A stretch of 64,000 nucleotides of DNA from Kappaphycus alvarezii (taxonomy: Eukaryota; Rhodophyta; Florideophyceae; Gigartinales; Solieriaceae), in the NCBI GenBank assembly GCA_002205965.3, contig NADL03000222.1, positions 1 to 64,000 on the forward strand, read 5' to 3'. Under the pieces are notes generated by a model. It ran no database searches. It was given only the letters and a program-made list of their open reading frames with translations, and was not told the origin of the DNA. Positions 46,430 through 56,290 of the stretch are shown here, one piece after another (the first letter of the stretch is position 1; each line of letters opens with the position of its first letter). A program made the position numbers and the translations under genes.

Positions 46430-46705
46430 ACCAGTCAAAGTATTGGGAATGAAAACCCAAGCTCTTTTCGATTCGGGCGCTGTTCCAAACCTATTTCAGA
46501 AACTTTGGTGACAGATCTAGGTCTTGAAATTATTCCAACTACTCGAAGAATAACTGTGGCGGATGGAACCGTCTCAAAATGCATGGGCACTGTTGACAAG
46601 GTTTCCGTGTTCTTTGGGGACTCTAAAGTTGATGTAGACTTTCTTGTCATGCCGGATTCCCTTTCGATGCAATCATTGGCTGCCCTACCATGGAAAGACT
46701 AGGGA
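46430..46705 (+). pseudogene. Aspartic protease region, right gypsy arm
   Basis: Frames contain ALFDSGAVPNL (the D-S-G active-site loop of a retropepsin) and then RRITVADGTVSKCMG and VDVDFLVMPD. It lies between the zinc knuckles and RT, as expected for Ty3/gypsy. An acidic linker rich in SYDSED/EEVL (46,700-47,200) follows. Confidence 0.75.
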
Positions 46706-47229
46706 CCTGCATTGACTTGGGCAACCAAATCGTTTCAGTTAATGTTGACGGCAGAACCGTGAAGATGCCCCTGGATTTCGACAAAAGCACACATCCGGAA
46801 GATTTAAGAGAAACGGACAGTGAAGATTTCACTTCTAGCTATGACAGCGAAGATTCGAACCAACTAACACTTTCGGAAGTGGAAAGGGTACGCTCGGGGA
46901 TATGAACATGGCATGGGACGATTATGATTCTGGGTTTGAAACAGATGAAGACTGGAATTCTAGGGTAGGTTTGACACCTGAATGTGTTTCTTTTTGCGAT
47001 AATATCGAATCAAAGGACGGAATTCGGAGCATGAAAGAAGATTACAATTGCAAGGAAAAAAGGAATATATCGAATTCCATATCTGAAGATGTGAGCACGC
47101 CGGAAGAGGTCCTTCAAAATTTGGAGGGTGAGGATCAAGAAAAGGACCAGCGCAAATTGGAGAAATTCAAGAAAAAGTACAGCACCTTCCACCCCGCCTC
47201 AATGAAATATCCGACATGTTAACATCTTC

Positions 47230-48480
47230 CGAAGTAATTGCATGGGCGTTTCAGATTAAGACAAGCAAGTGTACCGGTCACTCACTCATTTGAACTTACC
47301 GATACTCAACCAATTTACCACAGGCCTAGACGTCAACCGCCAAAATATGACCAATTTATCTCAGAGAATGTTACAAGTATGCTGGAAAATGATATTATTC
47401 GGCCAGTTTCATCCCCATGGTCATTTCCAGTTGTGGTAGCGCCAAAAGAAGGATGGAAAGCGCGTTTTTGCGTCGATTACCGACAACTGAACCAGAGAAT
47501 GATACCCGATCGATTTCCGATTCCAAACATGGAGGAAATCCTCGAGGACTTGAAGGACGGGAGATACTTCACCTCAATTGATCTTTACACTGGTTATTGG
47601 CAGATTCCATTGGATGAAATGTAAGGAAAAACAACTTTTACCAGCAAAGCCGGTACATTCAGGTTCGAAGTGATGCCTTTTGGTCTCATGAATGCCCAGC
47701 TACATTCCAAAGAATGATGAACGAGGTTTTGAAAGGACTTCCATTTGCAAGAGTTTATATCGATGATGTGGTAATATTCTCAAAACCTTGGATCAGCACA
47801 TATCGCATGTCAAGACTGTTGGAGAGATATGCGTACAGCCTGAAAATTAAGTTAAGCAAATGCTTCTTTGCGAAAACGTCTATCCAATTACTCGGTCATA
47901 TCGATCAAGAGGGAATTAAGTGGATCCAGAGAAAACGAAAAAAATCAAGTTGGCACCAAGGCCCGCTTCAAAGACGGAGGTTCGAAGCTTCTTAGGACTG
48001 GCCTCATATTACAGAAGATTTATCAAAGATTTCGCCAAGACTGCAGCATTACATGCCAGCACTACGAAGAACGGAAAATTTTACTGGAACAAGGAAATGC
48101 AAAGCATTTGAGGAGCTTAAAGATAAGCTATGTGTCCCCCAGTGCTCATGTATCCAGATTTCAAGAGACCATTTGTTGTGGAGACAGATGCCTCAGAACG
48201 GTCTTTGGGTGCCGTTTTGTCCCAAAAAGATGAAAAAAAGACTACACCCTGTTCAATTCGCAAGTCGCACTCTGAATGATGCGGAAAAGAGATACTCAGT
48301 CTGCGAATAGCTGTTGCCTTCGCACTGAAAAAGTTCGCGTGTACCTTTTATCACTCGAGAAATTTGTCTTGATAACTGATCACCAGGCACTTAAGACAGC
48401 ATTCCAAAAGAAAGATGTACATCACCGCTTGGCCCGATGGCTCGACATTTTCGCAGAATATGTTTGAAATTTGTATAGGC
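47230..48480 (+). pseudogene. Reverse transcriptase and RNase H, right gypsy arm
   Basis: WSFPVVVAPK, ARFCVDYRQLNQ, TSIDLYTGYWQIPLDE, YIDDVVIFSK (about 47,757-47,786) and LGHI.QEG mark the RT. RNase H blocks (LHPVQFASRTLNDAEKRYS, FVLITDHQALKTAF) follow to about 48,480. Part of a broken element. Confidence 0.85.
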
Positions 48481-48789
48481 CCGGACGCAATAATCAGCCT
48501 GCCGATTACCTATCCGCTTGAGGATCCACTGATTCCAATAAAAAGCTTCCGAGACATCGTCGGAGTTGCCGAGTCAAGTGCCGATCGATAACGAGTACGA
48601 AGCTTATATTCACGGACTTATTAAATTTTGATGGACTAGAAATGAGAAAGGTTGATCTCGAACACAGAAATTGGGTACGCAGGAACCAAAAGGCTTTACA
48701 TTGTGGAATGGGAAACTCTTCCGACACTCAAAACGTCCTCGACTAGTGGCCCCTTTGAAAGAAGAATGAAATCTTGAGGACTTTTCATG

Positions 48790-49480
48790 ATGATTAGGGC
48801 ATTGGGATCTCAAACAACCAAAAAATTCATTATGAGAGATTCTGGTGGCCCATTATCCATAAGAGTCTATAATTTCGTGAAAAGCTGCGACAACTGTCAA
48901 AAATTCACTCCGATACGAAATATAAGACAATCTAAGATTTCCAGTTTCCGCTTTTTGAAACCTTGTCAATCGACTTTGCTGGCCCAGGCAAATAAAACCT
49001 CTTCCGGAAACAAATATCCCCTTATAGGGTGGAACATCTTACTGGATGGCCAATAGCATTGCAGTTGAGGAGGCCAATGTTGAGGTGGTCCTGAGATTCA
49101 TCGAAAAAGAAATAATTGAACGTTTGGTCTTCCAAAAAGGATTATCTCGGATAACCTTTGTTTACTGCAATTTCACTGCTTCTTTTCTGGATGGGAAAGG
49201 GATTCAGCGGAATTCCGTTCTTGCATGCTCCATATCAAACGGGAAAGCGGAGAGGATGGTTGGAACCGTCAAGCGCGCAATATCGAAAACTATGTCGGAG
49301 ATGAAATTCATGGGAACATGTATGCCTTACCAAACGTGTTATACGGCTATCGTCGAAAAAGGAAGGTAAGACGCTCACCATTCGAGCTAATGTACGGAAG
49401 GGCTCCTGGAATGTTAAAGAGAGACATGGAAAAAATATTATCGACGAAGAGAGTAGAGAAGTCGAAATACTGGCCTCTGA
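48790..49480 (+). pseudogene. Integrase region, right gypsy arm
   Basis: KSCDNCQKFTPI zinc cysteines, then an STLL.Q core start, IEKEIIE and SNGKAERMVGTVKRAISKTM. A FELMYGRAPGML block near 49,385 is typical of the integrase C-terminal side. Part of a broken element. Confidence 0.8.
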
Positions 49481-49509
49481 AGGCTGAAGATCACACCGCG
49501 CGTTAGCAC

Positions 49510-50340
49510 AGACAAGAAATGAGGGTGCAGGTTCTCCAGTCCGAACCTTTCTCATTCGGCTCTAAAGTACTTGTAGTACATGGAAAAGCAATGCAGCAGG
49601 CAGTGAAGTGGCCGGCCTCCAAACAAAGAACCGAATCCTTGCATCGTAAGGAGGGAAGAAACCCGCATTATAAGCTCTGTTCAAGCTCAGCGAAGAGACC
49701 AAGGAGGCCATTCATGCAAGTCTTCTGGTCCCTTACCATCAAAGGCCTGAAGAATTCCTTCGAACACAGGACTATGCGCAACCACGGGCATACTCATCTT
49801 TAACTATAGAATGATTCCTATCCAAGGAAAGGGCCAAGAATGGATCATCTCGATAAACGAGACTACCACGAACTCCACGTCATCATCCATTTCGACATTA
49901 GTATATGCCTATGTTTTTGTACGTTGAACGGACCATTGCTACCTAAAGAAAATTTCCGACCACTAATAAGAGTCTATTTTCATTCCAAAACGGAGGTTCA
50001 CGGAAGAAGGTCCAGCTTTTGTGGAGTTAATATATCATTAGTCTATAGGAAGGTTTGGGATGGTAGCTATCATCGATTTGTCGCAAACTTATCTGAGCAT
50101 TTTCTGTCCAATTTACGTATTTCTCAAGAACAACCAAGATGCGACTGATAGGTTACGCCTTACTCCCAGATATGGAATACAGACTGGTCCCGTATCCTCT
50201 ATGGGAACCTTACGTTTCTCCGCTCAGAAACAAAGATCACCTGAAGACCAAGCTCCTCCCGAGACCGCCATGATAATACGAGCAGGATTATCAAGTGATC
50301 GGGGGGATCATTGAAAAGGGCAAGGCGTAGGGAGCAGCGA
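49510..50340 (+). pseudogene. C-terminal extension beyond integrase, right gypsy arm
   Basis: FGSKVLVVHGKAMQ..VKWPA is followed by HPHYKL-like and MIPI.GK..EWIISI blocks, VYRKVWDGSYHRFVANLSEH, and a charged tail. Collinear with the left arm (39,270-40,310). No known domain recognised. Part of a broken element. Confidence 0.55.
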
Positions 50341-50888
50341 GAAAGGTCACCAAGAAGATCAACTCAAACACCGCCTAGTTCCCCAGGAGGAAAGTATACC
50401 TCCTGAATTATTGAACGACTAACCATCTGAAGTTGGCTTCGTGAGATAGCAGAGGAACCTCGAGAAGCAGAAGTAATTTCCTTTTTTGCCATTAGTATTT
50501 CCATGTGCTTCCAAACCATTCACGGGGCGCACCGTACTCGTGAGGACTCAGTCCTTATGTTAAAGTTCTTTTCTTCTTCATATACCCGTTTCTGACCTGT
50601 TCCCAGAAAATTTTCCATACCACGTTTAATACCTCACATTTGGAAGATTCGGAGAGGTAAAACGGGAGGAGGTCATTCGAGAACACTATGAAACCATACG
50701 CCGAATCTACGAAACTCTTGACCAAGGAGATGAGCCCATTGCGCGGTACACAATCTCCCACCATATCGGAAATGAGCTACTCATATCCTTACAGTGAACC
50801 TTATCTCCCTGATGAATGGATAGAACTCCCACAAGAACTAAGAGAGCATTGAGGTCGAGAAGGGCCGTTCGACCTAAGTGCGAGGGAC

Positions 50889-51532
50889 TGTTAGGCGCGT
50901 GCGAAGAGGAACGCATTATTTGTGGCCGTCATCTACAGACGTTTAGTTACTGTACTACCTCTCTTGTCCAAATTTGCTTATAGTTCCGGGTCCTTCCTCG
51001 TTCTCCCTGAATCTCGCTTATCATTACCGCGGTCATCTACACATTTACTCCCATTTTATCTAGATATTTTTATACTGTATCTACCCCTCTGAATTGATCT
51101 CAAATCAAGTTATTTTTCCTTTTTGCTTACTTCCTCCTCCAAATTCGCTTTTTTTAGGAAAAGGGCGCAAATGTACTAATACAAAATCCATTACAGATTT
51201 GTTTTACCTATTCCTTATCTATAGAACCTGCCCCAGAAGCATATTTAAACCCCTTTATTCCAAGTTTCAAACATTCTTGATCATTTTGCTCATCATTCCT
51301 CTCCCCTTGCACACCCAAAAAACCATCCATTGCCTCTCACTCCCCAAATCCTACCAAAATGACCAATCTACGCCCCTCAAAAGCCTTTTCCAAAAATCGC
51401 CATCCCCGCCCCCTAAACTCCAGCCCCCTACTCCCTTTCGGAACTTTTGACTTGATGACTAACTACGCCGGCAAAACAGAAAGAAGTTGATCCAATTCGT
51501 GCGTCGCCTTTTATTGAGGATGAGACGGAGGA
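50889..51532 (+). mobile_element. 3' LTR2 of the right gypsy arm, partial
   Basis: It starts TGTTAGGCGCG immediately after a GTGCGAGGGAC polypurine-type stretch. A TATTTAAA box near 51,243 is followed by an ATG at 51,359 opening the NLRPS block of the acidic ORF. The LTR stops at about 51,532, at nearly the same internal point (after the LFI.DE block) where the array's LTR2 copies are cut. Downstream is unrelated sequence. Confidence 0.85.
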
Positions 51533-51656
51533 GGCCAGCCATCAAGCAGGCAGCATTGGACATGACTTCTGCTGCAGCGGGCCTTTGCATCAAGACCCCG
51601 AACCTTTTGTACGTCTCCAGTGCCCAAACAGTCACGTTTCTTACCACAACTGTCAC
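51533..51656 (-). pseudogene. AAAAVM-family coding fragment, copy 3
   Basis: On the minus strand the frame reads VRNVTVWALETYKRFGVLM, then AAAEVMSNAACLMAGLL. It matches the 21-kb copy over both blocks and the 35-kb copy over the second. It lies directly between a cut LTR2 and a LINE 3' end. Function unknown. Confidence 0.45.
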
Positions 51657-51850
51657 AATTGTCGCTGCTTTCAGTCGTGGTTTCTCCCCTCAACAGGAGC
51701 TCCGCGACCTCGTTACCCGTTTTTTCGTTTAGTCTCCAAATAATGCAGGCGCGAAAGGTTTCTACCCACCTCCCGCATTCGTAGTTGATTTATGAATACC
51801 TTTTGCGCGCTGCTGTGCAACATTGTACAACACGTAAAGATTTTCCACGC
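51657..51850 (+). pseudogene. 3' end scrap of the array-type LINE
   Basis: SRGFSPQQELRDLVTRFF and the following 3' UTR (GCAGGCGCGAAAGGTTTC ... CGTAAAGATTTTCCAC) match the last 190 bp or so of the array LINE with moderate divergence. Strongly 5'-truncated. Confidence 0.8.
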
Positions 51851-53139
51851 ATTTCGGACTGTTTTTCGTTTTAAGTACAGTACAGTATCATAATGTACTG
51901 TATGTAAGGTAGGTGTCGAGGGCGCGCGACTGCTTGGAGACAACGAGACGACCGACAACAATATGGTACTCTTGGACAGGACTGAAACAACCGGCGCCAG
52001 CGCGGTAGTGTTCGACGACAGGAGCGATAAGCGCAAATTTTATTCCTCTATGAGAACGTCTTTATGGCTTCTAGACCCGATCTGGAGAAAAATACACTCT
52101 CCTTGGAAACCTAGACATCGTAGCTTTCGACGTCTATGGTAATACATTCGCTTCGAATGGCGAACTAATAGGAGAGGCAAAAAAGTACTCCATTTCAAGC
52201 AAAAATTCTCAGGAATTTCGTCAGGGTAGAAGACCATCAACACGTCATCCGACAACCATTAGAAGTTGGGCTCGAAATCGAATAAATTTCTGGTTCCATG
52301 AAAGAAATGGATCTCCTTATGAGAAAGCCGGCTTCGAAAACGTTGCAAGATTTGCACTTTGAAGCACTACTGCCTGTCGTCTCGAGGAGCTATAGAATTT
52401 CTTAGCCTGCCGTGGAGCTTGGATATACTCAAGCATCAGGCTGACTCAATGAGGCTTTCACTTGAATCGACTCCTTTTTATTGGCCCTTCAAGCCGAGTC
52501 TAAGACGTCTCACCAGTCGGTTTATTACTTCGTTCAGACTCCCGTTCCAGAAACATATAGAACAAAGCGGACTTTGTATCTGAAGATCTAACCAGAATTT
52601 AATTATTATAAAAAGAAAAAAATGGAAATAACGATGCAGGACCTTCACCGATACAGCAGAGGGGCCTCGAAGGTCCTCATTGCTCTTATTGCAACAAGTA
52701 AGGTCACAACTCCATCAAATGTGAGAAAAAACCCTCTACAAAACGCTTTGCTCATATTGAGGAAAGAATGGTCATTTAGAACCCAATTGTCGGTCTGCCG
52801 CTAGGCATAAGTCTTCGAGAGATAGCCATACTAACGAACAGGAGGGAAATAGAAAAGCAGGTCAGGCTTATGCAGTCTTTGAAAGCGACTCAGGCATCGA
52901 TTTGCTGTCCAACAGGTCATCAAGGCAACTAAGGAAATTCCCGAGTTCAAGGCCTTCCTAAAACAGCGAAAATACAGTAATATTCCGATATCCTTTCTCG
53001 TAAATAGTCTGCAGCAATCCATAGCTACTCGTTCACTCCTATTTTACTCCTTCACTCTCTCTGGTAGAATAAGTCCGTAATTTGAATCGCAGAAGGAAGC
53101 CAAAAAAAAGAACCACGCAAAAAACTTCGAATAATCAAG
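51851..53139. other. Unassigned stretch before the second gypsy element
   Basis: A few frames of 60-80 codons (for example 52,359-52,583) but none recognised. The part from about 52,600 may be decayed gag of the element that follows; the evidence is too thin to call. Confidence 0.4.
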
Positions 53140-56100
53140 AGTACGTGAGTAAATACGACGTTTTGTCAGAACTTGGGAATCCCAATTTCGGTCTGACATT
53201 TTCGCCAGCTACTTCGTAAGAAGACAGATGGAGCTACCAAAATAATGTGCCATTTACTCGTGAAGTTGTCGGTACTGCGCCTCGCAGTCGTGTCCAACAG
53301 TGTGTTTCGCCTACTAAACATCGTACAAATTAAGGTTTACGGTACTGAATTATGTGCTTTGCTTTAAACTGGGTCTGTGCCAAACGTGGTGGCCACCATT
53401 TTGTCTCTACATTCATATCTATCGCCGAATTTTAAGTCAAGGAGGGTAATTGTGGCTAATGGAGAAAGTTCATCTTGTTTCGCCTCATTGCTGAATATTG
53501 CTACCACCTTAGGAGGGAAATAGCAAAGTTGTACCAATGTCTTGTCTAGAGGTCTCTATTTAACTTTATAATTAGAATTCCTGCACTCGCATCTATTTGC
53601 GCGAGCCCATAAATTACAACATAGGGTTTGGACCTGCACATCAAGGCCAAAGAAGTCGTGCTGCTGCTCGAACGTGACGCAAAGCAACTGACAAGAGGCT
53701 CTTCGAAGGCGAAGATATCGACACTCCGAACGAAGATTTCACATCCGATTCGAACGATAGAATGGATACATCAGATTCGTCCCGAAAAAGAATGAGCTTT
53801 GTCCATCGGTGGAGATTGTGGTAAAACAGGGAGAGTAGAAGCTTTTTGACGGATTATTCACCACCTCTGAAGAATAAGATGAGGTTCGTGGTGCTTTGAA
53901 ATCTTCTATAACTCTTCTTCATGAAAAGGCCAGGCGCGAATAAACGATTCTCTCCGAAGCAATGCAATCGTCGCTTGAAAGATTGACATTCTCTGTCTCG
54001 CCTTGGTTCCAGTTGAACACAGGTTTGAGCTAAAGGAATACAATCTAGTCTACCACACAACTCTTCGCTTGGCTCTTCATCACAATGATAGGTTCCGAGA
54101 AGAACTGATAAAATCATGACAGCAGTTATTAATAGCGCAGCGTCCTCTTCTTGGTCCTTTCCTCTGGTAGCTGCCTCGAAGAAGTACATAAATCTCAGAT
54201 TACGTGTTTAATACTGCACTTTGATCCGTAAGATGACAACTGATCGTTGGCCTTTTCCCAAGATAGAAGAAGTAATCGATGACCTAAATGGTATTTCGGT
54301 GCTAACTACCCTCGAGATGTTCGCGGGATACTGCCAGGCTCGCATGAGCGAAACGTAAAGGGAGAGGAATACCTTTGTTTACCGTTATGGGACGTTCAAG
54401 TTTAAGGTGATGCCCGTTTGTCTCATGAATGCGCCATCAACACTTCAGCTCATGATAGAATATGTTCTGCGGGAAATTTCCTTTGCAAGCGGCTCAATGG
54501 ACAATTTTGTCATCTTTTTTAACTCCATTGAGGAGAATTTGGATCATTTGCGCAGTTTGCTTGGCCTTGTCATTCATTAACGCCGTTTCATTTTGGTCTT
54601 TGCCGAGATTTCCGCCGCATTACATGCTTATATGTCTGGCAGTAAAGATTTACACATGAAGAAGGAAATGATGGAAGCATTAGAGACTTTAAAAGAGAAG
54701 CCCACTACTTCACAGGTTCTGGTATTTTCAGGCCTCGATTCCGCGATTCTAGTGGAAACTGACAGTTCAAGCATGGCAGTAGAGGTGGTCCTCGCCAAAA
54801 AAAAGGAAGATAGAAAAATGTACCCGGTGTAGTACGCTAGCTGCACCAGGGATTCGGCTGAAGAGAACTGTCTGCATATCAAAAGGAAGCTCTGACGGTA
54901 ATGTTTGGATTGCGGAAGTTTCAAGTATATTTGTTGTCGATAAAAAAATTCAGGTCAGTCACTGATCATCAAGACTTTCCCTACGCCTTTAAAAAGAAAT
55001 ATATCAATGGAATGTTGGATTTCATTTCCTCCTGCTTACGAGCTAGAAGTCTAGTTCACGCCGGCCGCATATAATGGTGCCGCAGACTACCTGTCGCGAG
55101 CCGTCCCTATTTGTTCAACACCATTCTCAGGCGTCGACGATATATACTTGATTGTTACAGTTGGTTCAGTCCATTTCGTGGAGAGCCGTGCAATAGAATC
55201 TCATCTTACTGAGGTCGCTCGTCATCTATGGAATTTTAAGATCGAAGAAGAAGACGGAAACAAGAGTATTGAAATCAAGCGTATATCGAAGCGCTTCACA
55301 GTTTGGGAGACTAAACTTCTAGGACGCACGAAATTAGGACTCAATACTGTCCTCTTTTCCGAGAATAGGACGTTGATATTCCACAGCTTCCATGATAGTA
55401 TTTGGCACTTGGACACTGAAACACGAATAAGTTTGTTTCTGACCGCTACTGGTGGCTATATGTGCATACGGACATCAAAAAGTACGTAAGAAGATGTGAG
55501 GGATGTCATAAGACAAAACGGGATCCACCCTGCCATACAAGCGTGAAAATTCCGGTGTCAAATATAATCAAGATTTATTCGTTCGAGCTCCTCGGGAAGC
55601 TTCCGAAGTCTAAGAGCAGGAAGAAGTTTTTGCACATTGCTTTAGATAATGTCACTGGTTTTCCAATAACTTTGCCCGCCAAAAGTAAGTCGGTCAGACC
55701 TGTTGCTCAGTTTATAGAGAAAGAAATTTTGTTCCATTTTGGTCCCCAAAGACCACTGTATCCGATAACGCCGGATTCTTCACAGCTGCTTCTCTTTTCA
55801 ATTTCTTTTAGGTAAACGAGGAATCGCTTGGAGCTCTGCTTCGGCCTACTACCCCATGTAGAATGGCAAGGCCGAGAGTGGTATGTGCTATCAAGATTGC
55901 CGTCAAAAAAATGGTCCTAAGCCAGGATATGGACTGCAAGGATAGTCTGCCGAACTTTTTGTATGGATACCACCATCTTTGTCTTCCCTCCGGAGCATCT
56001 TCTTTCGAGTTGATATACGAAGACGTGGAACGCATGGAATCACCAGATGGTCTAGCTCTCTTTTCCAACGCCTCGGAGAAAAATAAAACGATTGCGGTTA

Positions 56101-56290
56101 CAAGCAAACGTGTCATTCCGAACATGAAAAAAGGATGACCAGGAGTTTGTATTAAGAAATAAAGTCTTCGCATAATTTTCAAGGTTCAATTTCGGCGAGT
56201 GGGTCCTTATCGTGGATTGGGAGGCCTTGCAGACAACATTTAAGTGGCCAGCTCCCAAGTTCAGATACTTCGGGCCATGCTAGACATGTA
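53140..56290 (+). mobile_element. Second Ty3/gypsy element (broken, older)
   Basis: Parts in order: a YDVLSELGNPNFGLTF block resembling the pre-protease region of the right arm; protease-like PNVV...RRVIVANGES (about 53,350-53,480); RT (TDRWPFPKIEEVIDDL near 54,240, FKVMPVCLMNAPS near 54,400); RNase H (SAILVETDSSSMAVEVVLA near 54,740-54,800, VTDHQ near 54,960); integrase (RCEGCHKTKRDP at 55,490, HIALDNVTGFPI at 55,640). It closes with a TFKWPAPKFRYFG block near 56,250. The same lineage as the gypsy pair but clearly diverged. No LTRs found. Broken in many places. Confidence 0.75.

Larger units (their letters stand above)
45218..51532 (+). mobile_element. Ty3/gypsy-type LTR element, right arm (broken)
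   Basis: Plus-strand relative of the left arm, in head-to-head arrangement. It begins inside gag and has zinc knuckle, protease, acidic linker, RT, RNase H, integrase, the C-terminal extension, and a 3' LTR2 (from 50889) that is itself cut at about 51,532. The 5' LTR is absent. Broken in some tens of places. Moderately diverged from the left arm, so the two are not a recent duplication. Confidence 0.87.

Noticed and set aside
52622-52804. 60-codon frame as part of gag of the second gypsy element
   Set aside because: Position would fit, but I see no motif that supports it, so the element start was placed later at 53,140.
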